64,000 nucleotides of DNA from Dickeya zeae NCPPB 2538 (lineage in GTDB: Bacteria > Pseudomonadota > Gammaproteobacteria > Enterobacterales > Enterobacteriaceae), in assembly GCF_000406165.1 (NCBI RefSeq), contig NZ_CM001977.1:480990-544989 (forward strand). Direction: 5' to 3'. The notes beneath the pieces were generated by a model. It did no database searches and was not told where the DNA came from. It saw only the letters and a program-made list of their open reading frames with translations. Position 1 is the first letter of the stretch, and each line of letters begins with the position of its first letter. Made by a program: the position numbers and the translations under genes. This document shows positions 32,976 to 41,467 of the stretch, one piece after another.

Positions 32976-34232
32976 TTAACGCTGACAGAGAACGGTGTTT
33001 TCGTAGTGGCGTACCGATTGCAGCCAGTCGCTGCCGGGCATGACGTCATGTTGCTGGCAGTAGTGCTCCCACACCGCCTGCCACGGCAGCGATTTCTGCT
33101 CTTCCAGCAGTGCCAGACGGGCGGTGTAGTCGCCGTTTTGTTCCAGCGTGCGCAGGGTGTCAGTGGGTTCCAGCAACGCGCGCAGCAAGGCTTTTTTCAT
33201 GTTGCGGGTGCCGATAACCCAGGCGGCGATGCGGTTGATGGAGGCGTCGAAGAAATCCAGCCCGATATGCACCCGGTTAAACAGGTTATGGCGCACGATT
33301 TCATGGGCGATGGCTTGGGTTTCGTCGTCCAGCAGCACCACGTGGTCGCTGTCCCAACGTACCGGGCGGCTGACGTGCAGCAGCAGGCGTGGCACATACA
33401 GGCTGGCGCTGGAGATCTTGTCGGAAATCACTTCAGTGGGGTGGAAGTGCCCGGCGTCCAGACAAAGTGCCGTCTGGCGACTGGTGGCGTACCCCATGTA
33501 AAACTCGCCGGAGCCGACGGTAAAACTTTCCGCCCCTAACCCGAACAGCTTGCTCTCTACGGCGTCGATGTGGTGGGCCGGATCCAGTTTTTCCGCGATC
33601 ACTTCATCCAGTGATGCCAGCAACCGCTGACGGAATGCCAGCCTGTCTACCGTCAGATCTTTCATCCCGTCCGGGATCCAGATATTCATGACCGAGGCTG
33701 TCCCCAGTTCGCGGCCGAACCAGGCGGAAATGCGGCGGCTGGCCTGACAGTGTTCTATCCAGAAGCGACGTATCTTTTCGTCCGGGTGCGACAGGGTAAA
33801 CCCATCGCTACTAAAGGGGTGCGAAAAGCAGGTTGGGTTAAAATCCAGCCCCAGATGCTGTTCTTTGGCCCACGCGACCCAGTTGCTGAAATGCTGTGGT
33901 TCGATGGCATTACGCGCCACCGGCGTCTCCGATTCCAGATAGATCGCATGCAGATTAAGGCGTTTCGGGCCGGGAATGTGGCGAAAGGCTTGCTCCAGGT
34001 CGGCGCGTAATTCGCTGGCGTTGCGTGCCTTGCCGGGGTAGTTACCGGTTGCCTGAATACCGCCGGTCAACGCCCCGCCGTTGTGCTCGAAGCCGGTGAC
34101 GTCATCGCCCTGCCAGCAGTGGATGGAAACCGGAATCTGATCGAGCTGGCGCAGTGCGGCATCCACATCGATATTCAGGCGGGCGTAACGTTCCTGGGCC
34201 AGACGCCAGGCTGTTTCTAGTGCGGTATTCAT
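32976..34232 (-). CDS. rhaA: L-rhamnose isomerase
   Basis: The 418-residue protein closely matches E. coli RhaA (419). Recognisable segments are QLDQIPVSIHCWQGDDVTGFE near the N-terminus, GLDFNPTCFSHP, LDAGHFHPTEVISDKIS (metal-binding His and Asp) and VHIGLDFFDASINRIAAWVIG. It converts L-rhamnose to L-rhamnulose. Its start overlaps the end of rhaB by four bases. Confidence 0.97.
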   Translation of the reverse strand: MNTALETAWRLAQERYARLNIDVDAALRQLDQIPVSIHCWQGDDVTGFEHNGGALTGGIQATGNYPGKARNASELRADLEQAFRHIPGPKRLNLHAIYLESETPVARNAIEPQHFSNWVAWAKEQHLGLDFNPTCFSHPFSSDGFTLSHPDEKIRRFWIEHCQASRRISAWFGRELGTASVMNIWIPDGMKDLTVDRLAFRQRLLASLDEVIAEKLDPAHHIDAVESKLFGLGAESFTVGSGEFYMGYATSRQTALCLDAGHFHPTEVISDKISSASLYVPRLLLHVSRPVRWDSDHVVLLDDETQAIAHEIVRHNLFNRVHIGLDFFDASINRIAAWVIGTRNMKKALLRALLEPTDTLRTLEQNGDYTARLALLEEQKSLPWQAVWEHYCQQHDVMPGSDWLQSVRHYENTVLCQR

Positions 34233-35701
34233 ACGGTGAGCTCCTCATTAATCTGACACAGCGCCTGAAAGCGACGCCAGTGATCAGCAAAATCACTATC
34301 CTGTCGGGGGATAAACGGTTGTAGCGGGATGTTGTCGGTGAGAAGACGACGAAACGCCTCCAGGTTTGCCACGTCGCCCTGGGCTATCAACTGACAGCCG
34401 ATATTGCCGAGGGTAGAGGCCTCAACCGGACCGGCCAGCACCGGCACCTGACAGACGTCAGCGCACAGTTGGTTGAGCAGGTGGTTGCGGCTACCGCCGC
34501 CGACAACATGCAAATGGCGTAACGGCGTACCGCGCAGCGCGCCGAGTGTCAGCAGGCCCTGACGGTAGGACAACGCCAGGCTATCCAGAATGCAGCGCAC
34601 CAGCGCCACCGTGCCGACAGGCTGTGGCTGGTCGTGTTCACGGCAGAGTTCACGCAGGGCATCGCTCATGGAAGGCGGGTTAATCAGCCGTTCGTCGTTT
34701 GGGTTTATCAGGCTGACAAAGCCCGGTTGTGCTGCCGCCGCTTCAAGCAAGGCGGGCAGGTCGGTGACCTGTTGTTCCTGACATACCCGCTGCAACAGCC
34801 AGAGCCCCATAATATTTTTCAGTACCCGATAACGGCCGCCGACACCGCCTTCATTGGTGAGGTTCGCGGCCAGCGCCGCCGGGCCGGTCAGCGGCGTATG
34901 GCTTTCAATGCCGATAAGCGACCAGGTACCGGAGCTGAGATAAGCACTGTCTGCATCGGTCAGCGGGGTGGCGACCACCGCGCTGGCGGTGTCGTGGGTC
35001 GCCACGCTCACGATGGGTACCGCACGGCCGCTGGGTGCGACCCACTCCCCAAGCGTCTGGCCCGGTTGATGCGGGGTGGCAAGCCAGTTGGGCGGTATGC
35101 CCAGATAATCCAGCAGACCGTGGTCCCAGTCACCGCTGTGTAGATTCAGCAACTGCGTGGTGCTGGCGTTGGTGTATTCGCAGGCCATCTGGCCGGTTAA
35201 CCGGTAGTGAAAATAGTCTGGGATCATCAGCAGATGCGCTATTTGACCCCAAACATCCGGCTCCTGCTGGCGCAGCGCCCGCAGTTGGTAGAGGGTATTG
35301 AACGGCAAAAACTGAATACCGGTCTGGCGGTAGAGGTGCTCGCGGCCCAGTTCGGCGGTGACCTGCGCCATCTGGCCGTCAGTACGATGGTCACGGTAAG
35401 AGTAGGTCAGGCCCAGCCGGTTTCCTTGCTTATCCAGCGCGATCATATCCACCCCCCAGCTGTCGATACCGATGCTGACCGGGTGAATGCCGCGGGCGTC
35501 GATGGTTTCAAGCCCGTGTCTAATCTGACGTTCCAGTTCGTCCAGATCCCACAGGTGATGCCCCTGCCAGTGACGCAGCGGGTTGCTGAAACGGTGAATT
35601 TCCTCCAGCGTTAACTGGCGGGTTTCGGTCCCCAGCGATGCCAGCATGACCCGTCCGCTGGATGCACCAAGATCGACTGCTACATAATGCCTGACCGCCA
35701 T
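34229..35701 (-). CDS. rhaB: L-rhamnulokinase
   Basis: A 490-residue FGGY kinase (E. coli RhaB 489) starting MAVRHYVAVDLGASSGRVML, the phosphate 1 loop. The second domain includes SSGTWSLIGIESHTPL and LHVVGGGSRNHLLNQLCADV. The start at 35701 has GGAGAG at normal distance; the open frame continues upstream but that part is in the promoter region. It makes L-rhamnulose 1-phosphate and heads the rhaBADM unit. Confidence 0.97.
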   Translation of the reverse strand: MAVRHYVAVDLGASSGRVMLASLGTETRQLTLEEIHRFSNPLRHWQGHHLWDLDELERQIRHGLETIDARGIHPVSIGIDSWGVDMIALDKQGNRLGLTYSYRDHRTDGQMAQVTAELGREHLYRQTGIQFLPFNTLYQLRALRQQEPDVWGQIAHLLMIPDYFHYRLTGQMACEYTNASTTQLLNLHSGDWDHGLLDYLGIPPNWLATPHQPGQTLGEWVAPSGRAVPIVSVATHDTASAVVATPLTDADSAYLSSGTWSLIGIESHTPLTGPAALAANLTNEGGVGGRYRVLKNIMGLWLLQRVCQEQQVTDLPALLEAAAAQPGFVSLINPNDERLINPPSMSDALRELCREHDQPQPVGTVALVRCILDSLALSYRQGLLTLGALRGTPLRHLHVVGGGSRNHLLNQLCADVCQVPVLAGPVEASTLGNIGCQLIAQGDVANLEAFRRLLTDNIPLQPFIPRQDSDFADHWRRFQALCQINEELTV

Positions 35702-35826
35702 TGCCGTTCTCTCCGTTATCGATAAGGTGTGGGTGACTGTGTTTGGCAGTGTAGGAAAGTTGCGGCGGCGGCACCTTTGGGTGAGTGCCACCTGAAAAAT
35801 GGGGATGGCAAAATGGCAAAGTTGGC

Positions 35827-35842
35827 TGTGAAGCGGTTCACG
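35827..35842. promoter_or_regulatory. Candidate CRP site (rhaB side)
   Basis: TGTGAAGCGGTTCACG has both TGTGA and a TCACR half-site with the required six-base spacer. It lies 126 bases upstream of the rhaB start codon, a suitable place for activation of rhaBADM together with RhaS. Confidence 0.65.
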
Positions 35843-35893
35843 ATTTGCGGTGATAGCCGGTGAGAGGCCCGCTTCAGATTGACGATAAGCGCC

Positions 35894-35909
35894 TGTGATC
35901 CTGACCACA
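35894..35909. promoter_or_regulatory. Candidate CRP site (rhaS side)
   Basis: TGTGATCCTGACCACA fits TGTGA-N6-TCACA with one mismatch. It lies about 140 bases upstream of the rhaS start and could serve rhaSR activation. Confidence 0.6.
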
Positions 35910-36048
35910 TTTCAGTGATTTAACGGCTGAATCTTGAAAAAATGACCTCGCGAGGGCCATGTCGCGGCGCTATTTTAAGGCGCAGGGGCCTCCCTTCAGA
36001 CTACTCTCTCCGACAGGCGAATCAGTCAGGTGGAAGGGGGAATGCGAC

Positions 36049-36885
36049 ATGACACAACTTCATGGCGAGGAGTTTTTTGTTTCACCCGCGGCGACAGTAG
36101 CCGTAGAACCCCGGATGCCGCAGCACGCCTTTCCCGAGCACTATCACGACTTTTGGGAGATAGTGCTGGTCGAGCAAGGTGCCGGTGTGCACGTGTTCAA
36201 CGATCAACCCTTCGCGCTTTGTAGCGGGGCGGTGTTTTTCGTGCGCGACAACGATCGCCATCTGTTTGAACAGGTGGAGGAACTGCACCTGACCAATGTG
36301 CTGTATCGCTCGCCGCGTGGGTTCCGCTTTCTGTCGGACATCGCGCCGTTTCTGCCGTATGGCGCGAATGGCGAGTGGCTGGGACAATGGCAACTGAATG
36401 CCGGGACGCAGCAGCAGGTCAAGCAGTTGATTCTGCAGCTGGCGGCGCTGGCGCGCCATGAACGACCGGAAGATATTGCGACCAGTGAAAGCCTGTTCCT
36501 GCAGATTCTGGTGCTGTTGCGGCAAAAGAGCTTTCAGACGCAGGGGGACGGCAGCGAGCGGCTGGGAATTCAGGCGTTGCTGGGCTGGTTGCAGCATAAC
36601 TTCTGCGAAGAGGTGGACTGGGACACGCTGGCGGACCGTTTTTCGCTGTCGTTGCGTACGCTACACCGACAGGTAAAACAGCGCACCGGCATGACGCCAC
36701 AGCGTTACCTGAACCGGTTGCGTCTGCTGGAAGCGCGGCGTCGGTTGCAGCACAGTGATGACTCGATTACCACCATCGCCCATGATTGTGGTTTCAGTGA
36801 CAGTAATCACTTCTCCACCCAGTTCCGCAAAGCCTTTTCGCTGGCCCCGAAAGCGTTGCGCCATCAGGCGCTGTGTGAGGACTAA
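36049..36885 (+). CDS. rhaS: L-rhamnose-responsive activator of rhaBAD
   Basis: A 278-residue AraC/XylS activator, the same length as E. coli RhaS. The cupin-like sugar-binding domain includes FPEHYHDFWEIVLVEQGAGV and CSGAVFFVRDNDRHLF; the two helix-turn-helix units are at the C-terminus, DTLADRFSLSLRTLHRQVKQ and ITTIAHDCGFSDSNHFSTQF. The ATG at 36049 follows GGAAGGGGG; the frame extends upstream without a ribosome site. It diverges from rhaB. Confidence 0.95.
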   Translation: MTQLHGEEFFVSPAATVAVEPRMPQHAFPEHYHDFWEIVLVEQGAGVHVFNDQPFALCSGAVFFVRDNDRHLFEQVEELHLTNVLYRSPRGFRFLSDIAPFLPYGANGEWLGQWQLNAGTQQQVKQLILQLAALARHERPEDIATSESLFLQILVLLRQKSFQTQGDGSERLGIQALLGWLQHNFCEEVDWDTLADRFSLSLRTLHRQVKQRTGMTPQRYLNRLRLLEARRRLQHSDDSITTIAHDCGFSDSNHFSTQFRKAFSLAPKALRHQALCED

Positions 36886-36906
36886 GAGCCCTAATGGGAT
36901 AGGCTC
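36885..36906. repeat. Short palindrome resembling the MITE-like element's end
   Basis: AGAGCC and GGCTCT (36885-36890 and 36901-36906) enclose CTAATGGGAT. The right half closely resembles the right end of the element at 17953-18098. It starts at the last base of the rhaS stop codon, as the larger element starts at the last base of its upstream gene's stop. It may be a solo or decayed copy, or a hairpin in the rhaS-rhaR message. Confidence 0.55.
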
Positions 36907-36929
36907 TAACGTGATAGGGGCGACAGGCT

Positions 36930-37784
36930 GTGCTATCCCGCGGGTTAAAGCTACGAACGGAAGATTACTTTCTTACCGATAAAAATACGGTCACGGTGGC
37001 GGAGCGCAGCCCGCAGCCAGCGTTTCCGTTGCATCACCACGACTTTGACGAGCTGGTGATTGTCTGGCGCGGCAATGGCCTGCATCTGTGGAATGACGTG
37101 CCTTATCGCATCACATGCGGTGATCTGTTTTATGTCTCTGCCCGCGATCGCCACAGTTATGAATCGGTGCACGATCTGGAGCTGGACAATATTCTCTATA
37201 TCCGCGAGCGCCTGACGCTACCTACCGACTGGCAAAATTTGTTGCCCGGCGGTGAGGTCCCGCAGCAACAACGTTACTGGCGGCTGGCGACCCAGAGCAT
37301 GGATATCCTGCGCGACAAAGTGGAAAACCTGACGCAGGAGTGCATGAAATCGGACCCGCTGTCGTTACAGCTTAGCGAAGTACTGCTGTTGCAGATTGCA
37401 CTGCTGGCGCTGCGGTATCGTTACGCACCGGAAAGCACCCAACTGGCGGATGCCCAGCAACTGGATTTACTGATGAATGCGCTGCGTGCAAGCATTGCCC
37501 GACCATTTCGGCTGGAGGATTTCTGCCAGTTGCACGGCATCAGCATGCGTAGTCTGCGTAGTCGCTTCAAACAGCAGACCGGTATGAGCGTGGCGCAATA
37601 CCTGCGCCAGTTGCGGCTTTGTCGGGCAATGGAATTGCTGCGCCACAACCGGCAAACCATCAGTGAGGTGGCGGCTGAATGCGGTTTTGACGACAGCAAT
37701 TATTTTTCCGTGGTATTTCATCAGGCATTCGGCGTCACCCCCAGCGGTTATCGGCAGCGCTTTCAGTCTGGCGCTAAAGTGTGA
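36930..37784 (+). CDS. rhaR: L-rhamnose-responsive activator of rhaSR
   Basis: A 284-residue AraC-type protein close to E. coli RhaR (282): FPLHHHDFDELVIVWRGNGLHLW, YRITCGDLFYVSARDRHSYE, and C-terminal helix-turn-helix segments LHGISMRSLRSRFKQQTGMS and ISEVAAECGFDDSNYFSVVF. The start is probably the GTG at 36930, which keeps the family's N-terminal GLKL segment. The 44-base gap from rhaS contains a palindrome. A terminator overlaps its stop. Confidence 0.93.
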   Translation: MLSRGLKLRTEDYFLTDKNTVTVAERSPQPAFPLHHHDFDELVIVWRGNGLHLWNDVPYRITCGDLFYVSARDRHSYESVHDLELDNILYIRERLTLPTDWQNLLPGGEVPQQQRYWRLATQSMDILRDKVENLTQECMKSDPLSLQLSEVLLLQIALLALRYRYAPESTQLADAQQLDLLMNALRASIARPFRLEDFCQLHGISMRSLRSRFKQQTGMSVAQYLRQLRLCRAMELLRHNRQTISEVAAECGFDDSNYFSVVFHQAFGVTPSGYRQRFQSGAKV

Positions 37785-37806
37785 GCCGGTGGCGGCTCAT
37801 TATTTC
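37782..37806. terminator. Terminator between rhaR and the convergent membrane-protein gene
   Basis: TGAGCC (37782-37787) pairs with GGCTCA (37794-37799) and TTATTTCG follows. The hairpin overlaps the rhaR stop codon and the end of the convergent membrane-protein gene, so it is short but well placed. Confidence 0.65.
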
Positions 37807-38138
37807 GAGGATGCTTGCCGTGCTGAGCGTGAGGTGCGGTAATAGCGCCAGAGTTTTATGATCGCTACATAAGCGAGCGTAGCGGCGATAAGATCGATAA
37901 TTGACATTACCGCGATGTAGAAAAGCTCGGGGTCTTTCCAGCCCACGTTTTCTGATAGTGTTACTAACAGATCGGTTTGTTTACGGGTCAGTGGGACAGG
38001 GTAAGTATGAACATAGCGTACCGATAAGAGAAATAAAGCAAGAAATAGGAGTGTTTTGAGAATGTGATGGGCGATTTTTTTAGATCTAATAGTCATTTTC
38101 ATGATATTGTTAAATGATTTTTCTTTAATGAAAATCAT
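37800..38138 (-). CDS. Small two-helix membrane protein, paralogue 3 of a tandem trio
   Basis: An up to 112-residue protein, the last of three tandem homologues in transcription order. Two hydrophobic helices (about residues 25-43 and 75-98) flank a loop with RYVHTYPVPL and GWKDPELFYI; the C-terminus is strongly basic (WRYYRTSRSARQ). Basic ends and a neutral loop predict both ends in the cytoplasm and the HTYP/DPE loop in the periplasm. The frame's ATG at 38138 overlaps the preceding gene's stop; a later ATG at about 38096 would give a length like its siblings. I recognise no family. Confidence 0.7.
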   Translation of the reverse strand: MIFIKEKSFNNIMKMTIRSKKIAHHILKTLLFLALFLLSVRYVHTYPVPLTRKQTDLLVTLSENVGWKDPELFYIAVMSIIDLIAATLAYVAIIKLWRYYRTSRSARQASSK

Positions 38139-38407
38139 AAGTGTCCATCAGTTTTTTTATTATATCGTCGCCATACTTTCATGATTAATATATAGGCCAC
38201 TATTGTGGTTATCAGCTCAATAACCAACATAGACGAGATATAAAGATCTTCTGGGTCACGAATACCTAATGTGGCAGACAGCTTGAAAAGCAGTGTAACC
38301 TGCTCTTTGGGCATAGGGAGCGGGTAGGTATGCACATAGCGTACTGATAGGAAAAACAAGACAATAAATAGTAGAGTTTTTATCATCCGGTGAATAAACG
38401 TGGTCAT
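38135..38407 (-). CDS. Small two-helix membrane protein, paralogue 2 of a tandem trio
   Basis: A 90-residue protein from ATG 38407 (a TTG two codons upstream is an alternative). It shares with its neighbours the order KTLLF, SVRYVHTYPLP, an LGIRDPEDLY loop, a second helix (LVIELITTIVAYILIM) and a basic KVWRRYNKK tail. It overlaps the next gene by four bases, so the pair is translationally coupled. Identity between copies is modest outside the motifs, indicating old duplication or divergent selection. Function unknown. Confidence 0.75.
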   Translation of the reverse strand: MTTFIHRMIKTLLFIVLFFLSVRYVHTYPLPMPKEQVTLLFKLSATLGIRDPEDLYISSMLVIELITTIVAYILIMKVWRRYNKKTDGHL

Positions 38408-38427
38408 AGGCAATTTTTATTTTATGA

Positions 38428-38679
38428 TTAATGTTTCATCGATTGATAGTATTTCCATGCTCGCATACTTAAGCCGTATAGCACCACGGTGATCATCATA
38501 TTAATCATTAATACCGCCAGCAGGTAGAACCACTCCGGATCGCTAAATCCCAGGTAGTTAGCAACAGTGACAAGCCGGTCGGTCATGCTGCGGGTAAATG
38601 TTATTGGATAGGGATGAATATAGTGTAGCGATATCACGTAAAGGGTAAGAAAAAACAGTGTCTTGACCAGCTGTACCAT
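38428..38679 (-). CDS. Small two-helix membrane protein, paralogue 1 of a tandem trio
   Basis: An 83-residue protein, first of the three in transcription order. It shows LVKTLFFLTLYVISLHYIHP then YPITF, GFSDPEWFYL, a second helix (LMINMMITVVLYGLSM) and a basic RAWKYYQSMKH end. AAGG lies ten bases before the ATG. The trio conserves Tyr-x-His-x-Tyr-Pro after the first helix and Asp-Pro-Glu before the second. Such features could belong to immunity, regulatory or envelope accessory proteins; none is recognised. Confidence 0.75.
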   Translation of the reverse strand: MVQLVKTLFFLTLYVISLHYIHPYPITFTRSMTDRLVTVANYLGFSDPEWFYLLAVLMINMMITVVLYGLSMRAWKYYQSMKH

Positions 38680-38789
38680 CAGCTAAAACCTTCATGATCC
38701 ATTTTGGTGTATGGCTTGCGAGTAGAAGATAGTATCACATTTATCGTCGGTACTTATCTTAGCTATGTTTACTATGGCGCACAGTGGCT

Positions 38790-38847
38790 CGCGCCATCAC
38801 AAATAACATATTCCTGTTAATTGAAACTGTTATTTTATGATGGCGCG
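38790..38847. repeat. Long inverted repeat between the membrane-protein trio and an ABC operon
   Basis: CGCGCCATCACAAATAACA (38790-38808) and TGTTATTTTATGATGGCGCG (38828-38847) pair over about 19 positions with one bulge and a 19-base loop. It lies 12 bases beyond the ABC operon's end and about 110 bases upstream of the first trio gene. The A+T-rich inner part and G+C-rich outer part suit a terminator for the ABC operon or a transcribed structured element. Confidence 0.7.
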
Positions 38848-38858
38848 CTGAAATAACG

Positions 38859-40559
38859 TCAGGCGTGAATAGCGTTATGTTGTTGGTTAATTTCCACCGG
38901 GGCGACGGTGGACAGTAATTGCCGGGTATAAGGGTGCTGTGGTTGATTGAATATCTGTTCCACGGTGCCGTGTTCTACCACGTCGCCGTCTTTCATCACC
39001 GCAATCCGATGGCTCATGTGCTGGACCACGCCAAGATCGTGGGAGATAAACACCATCGACAGGTGTAAACGGTGCTGCAAGGCGACCAGCAGGTCCAGCA
39101 CCTGTGCTTGCGTGGTGACATCCAGCGCGGATACCGGCTCGTCGCAAATCAGCACCTCTGGCTCTGCCGCCAGTGCTTGCGCGATGGAGATCCGCTGGCG
39201 TTGCCCGCCGGATAACGATTGTGGCCGTCTGGCGAGCAATGTGGGTGATAACCCCACCAGTTCCAGCAGGGCGAGAATACGCTGCTGGCGGGCTTGTGGG
39301 CTGAGATCGTGTCGCAGCCGCAACGGTTGCAGCAGGATCTGCTCAATCGTGAACTGCGGGTCGAACGAGCTGAGCGGATCCTGGGTGATGGTTTGAATGC
39401 GCGCGCGCAGCGGGCGGCGCTCTCGCTCCGCCAGCCTGCTCCAGGGGTGTCCGGCCAGGCGAACTTCACCGCTGTCCGGTGATTGTAACGCCAGTATCAC
39501 CTTCCCGAGCGTGGTCTTGCCGGAGCCGGATTCGCCAACAATGCCCAGCGTTTCCCCCCGTTCTACCGCCAGCGAAATGTTATTCACCGCCGTCATCCGG
39601 CTACCATCCGGGCGCTTAAAGGAAACGGAGATACCATCGACCTGCAACGCCAGCCCGTCTTTTTTATGTGAGGTGTCGACAGAAGAGAGCAGGGATGAGG
39701 CCTGCGCACTGAGCGGGTTTTCCCCCGCCAGCCAGTGACCACGGGTTGCGGCGGTCGGAATAGCGGCCAGCAGACGGCGGGTATACGGATGCTGCGGAGC
39801 GGATAGCACCTGCTGCGCCGGGCCGTGCTCCACCAGCGCGCCGGTTTGCATCACCATGACCCGATCGGCGACCTGAGCGACAACCGCCAGATCATGGGTT
39901 ATCAGCAGTACACCGTGCCCAGCCTGCGCCAGCGCGGTAAACAGTTTGAGGATCTGTTGCTGAACAGTGGCATCCAGCGCGGTAGTCGGCTCATCGGCGA
40001 TCAGCAGTTTTGGCCCGGCGGCCAGCGCAGAGGCGATCAGTGTCCGTTGGCGCAGACCGCCCGACAGTTCATGCGGGTACTGTGCCGCCCGGTTGGCCGG
40101 GTCGGGAATACCGACCTGCGCCAGCAGATCAGCGACACGAACGGCCACATCGCTACGTGCTGCCAGCTTATGGGTCAGTAGCGGTTCCGCCACTTCCTGC
40201 CCGATGCGCCGTAATGGGTCGAGCGATACCAGCGCATCTTGCAACACAAAGCCTATCTCCCGGCCGCGTACCTGTTGCCATTGCCGGGCGCTCAGGTGTT
40301 GCAGGTCGCACCGGCTGCCGTCGTGGCGCACCAGTTCGATGGCGTTGGCCTCAATCTGTGCCCGTTCACCTGCCAGCCCGACCAGCGTGCGGGCAGTGAC
40401 CGATTTACCGGAGCCGGATTCGCCCACCAGCGCCAGAATTTCCCCCGGATTAACCTGAAACGACAGGTTGCGCACCGATTCTACCGGCCCATGCGGACTG
40501 GGGAACGTCACGTTTAACCCTTCGACGCGTAATAACGGCTGCGAAGCAGACTGACTCAT
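38859..40559 (-). CDS. Peptide-type ABC importer, fused double ATPase (YejF/GsiA type)
   Basis: A 566-residue protein with two complete ABC domains, unlike the first importer which uses two separate ATPases. Domain 1: GESGSGKSVT, LSGGLRQRTLIASAL, LLIADEPTTALD. Domain 2: GESGSGKTTLGK, LSGGQRQRISIAQAL, VLICDEPVSALD. Both have the peptide-importer Q-loops (VLQDALVSLDP and ITQDPLSSFDP). It overlaps the upstream permease gene by four bases and is the last gene of the operon. Confidence 0.93.
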   Translation of the reverse strand: MSQSASQPLLRVEGLNVTFPSPHGPVESVRNLSFQVNPGEILALVGESGSGKSVTARTLVGLAGERAQIEANAIELVRHDGSRCDLQHLSARQWQQVRGREIGFVLQDALVSLDPLRRIGQEVAEPLLTHKLAARSDVAVRVADLLAQVGIPDPANRAAQYPHELSGGLRQRTLIASALAAGPKLLIADEPTTALDATVQQQILKLFTALAQAGHGVLLITHDLAVVAQVADRVMVMQTGALVEHGPAQQVLSAPQHPYTRRLLAAIPTAATRGHWLAGENPLSAQASSLLSSVDTSHKKDGLALQVDGISVSFKRPDGSRMTAVNNISLAVERGETLGIVGESGSGKTTLGKVILALQSPDSGEVRLAGHPWSRLAERERRPLRARIQTITQDPLSSFDPQFTIEQILLQPLRLRHDLSPQARQQRILALLELVGLSPTLLARRPQSLSGGQRQRISIAQALAAEPEVLICDEPVSALDVTTQAQVLDLLVALQHRLHLSMVFISHDLGVVQHMSHRIAVMKDGDVVEHGTVEQIFNQPQHPYTRQLLSTVAPVEINQQHNAIHA

Positions 40560-41467
40560 GCCGCCCCCTTAGCCAGAATGGCTTGTAAACGTCGGCCTAG
40601 CAGGGTGATGACGATAACCGACAGCGCCACTACGCTTGCCGGAAACAGGCTGACCCAGGGTGCGATATCCAAAAAGTTGCGGCCATCGGCCAGCAGTGCT
40701 CCCCATTCAGCGGTCGGTGGCACCACGCCAAGGCCGAGGAAACTGAGTGCCGAGGCGGACAACACCGCATTACCGACGCCGATGGTGGCGAGAATCAACA
40801 GCGGCCGCAGGGTGTTGGGAATGATATGACGCACCACGATGTAGAGTGGGTGTTCGCCCAGTGCGATGGCGTGCTCCACGTAGCCGGATAGTTTCACCTG
40901 CAACACCTGCGAGCGTACCAGTCGGGCATAACCGGCGACGCCTGAAAGCCCGACCGCCAGGAGTGTGTTTTCCGGGCCTCGGCCCAGCACGGCAATGACC
41001 AGCAACGCCAGTAACATTTCCGGGAACGCCAGCATGATGTCCAGCAGTCGCACCAGTACACGGCGTACTGGCAACGGTGCCAGCGCCGACAGTGTTCCCA
41101 GCAGCACACCGCCGACACAGGCAATGAGCATTGCGCCGACACCGATGCTCAGTGATAGCGATGTACCGTAGACCACACGGGTAAACACATCGCGGCCGAG
41201 CGGGTCGGTGCCGAACCAGTGGCCTGCGCTGGGTGGCTGGAGCACCGCGCCCATGTCCATTTCATCCGGCAGGCGGTGCGTGAACAGCGACGGGAAAAAT
41301 ACCGCCAGCAGCAACAGCAACACGGCCAGGGCTGGCAGCACGGTTGCCGGTGCCAGCCAGGGGCGGCGATCAGTGATATCTCTTAAACGGCGTATCCGCA
41401 TCCGTAGTCCGTTATCTGTTACAGGCTGAGGGGAGAACGGTTTATAGGTTAACGGTTCACTGCTCAT
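40556..41467 (-). CDS. Peptide-type ABC importer permease (DppC type), second system
   Basis: A 303-residue BPD_transp_1 permease. After an unusually long charged N-terminal tail (MSSEPLTYKPFSPQ and RRLRDITDRRPWL) come the first helix, HWFGTDPLGRDVFTRVVYGT (the DppC signature) and the coupling loop YVEHAIALGEHPLYIVVRH. Its start lies within the end of the upstream permease gene (11-base overlap). It forms the channel with that DppB-type partner. Confidence 0.92.
   Translation of the reverse strand: MSSEPLTYKPFSPQPVTDNGLRMRIRRLRDITDRRPWLAPATVLPALAVLLLLLAVFFPSLFTHRLPDEMDMGAVLQPPSAGHWFGTDPLGRDVFTRVVYGTSLSLSIGVGAMLIACVGGVLLGTLSALAPLPVRRVLVRLLDIMLAFPEMLLALLVIAVLGRGPENTLLAVGLSGVAGYARLVRSQVLQVKLSGYVEHAIALGEHPLYIVVRHIIPNTLRPLLILATIGVGNAVLSASALSFLGLGVVPPTAEWGALLADGRNFLDIAPWVSLFPASVVALSVIVITLLGRRLQAILAKGAA

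Larger units (their letters stand above)
35702..36048. promoter_or_regulatory. rhaB-rhaS divergent regulatory region
   Basis: This 347-base region holds the divergent promoters for rhaBADM and rhaSR. By analogy with E. coli it should contain RhaS sites near rhaB, RhaR sites near rhaS and CRP sites between them. Two good CRP matches are listed separately. RhaS and RhaR sites were not identified with confidence. Confidence 0.75.
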
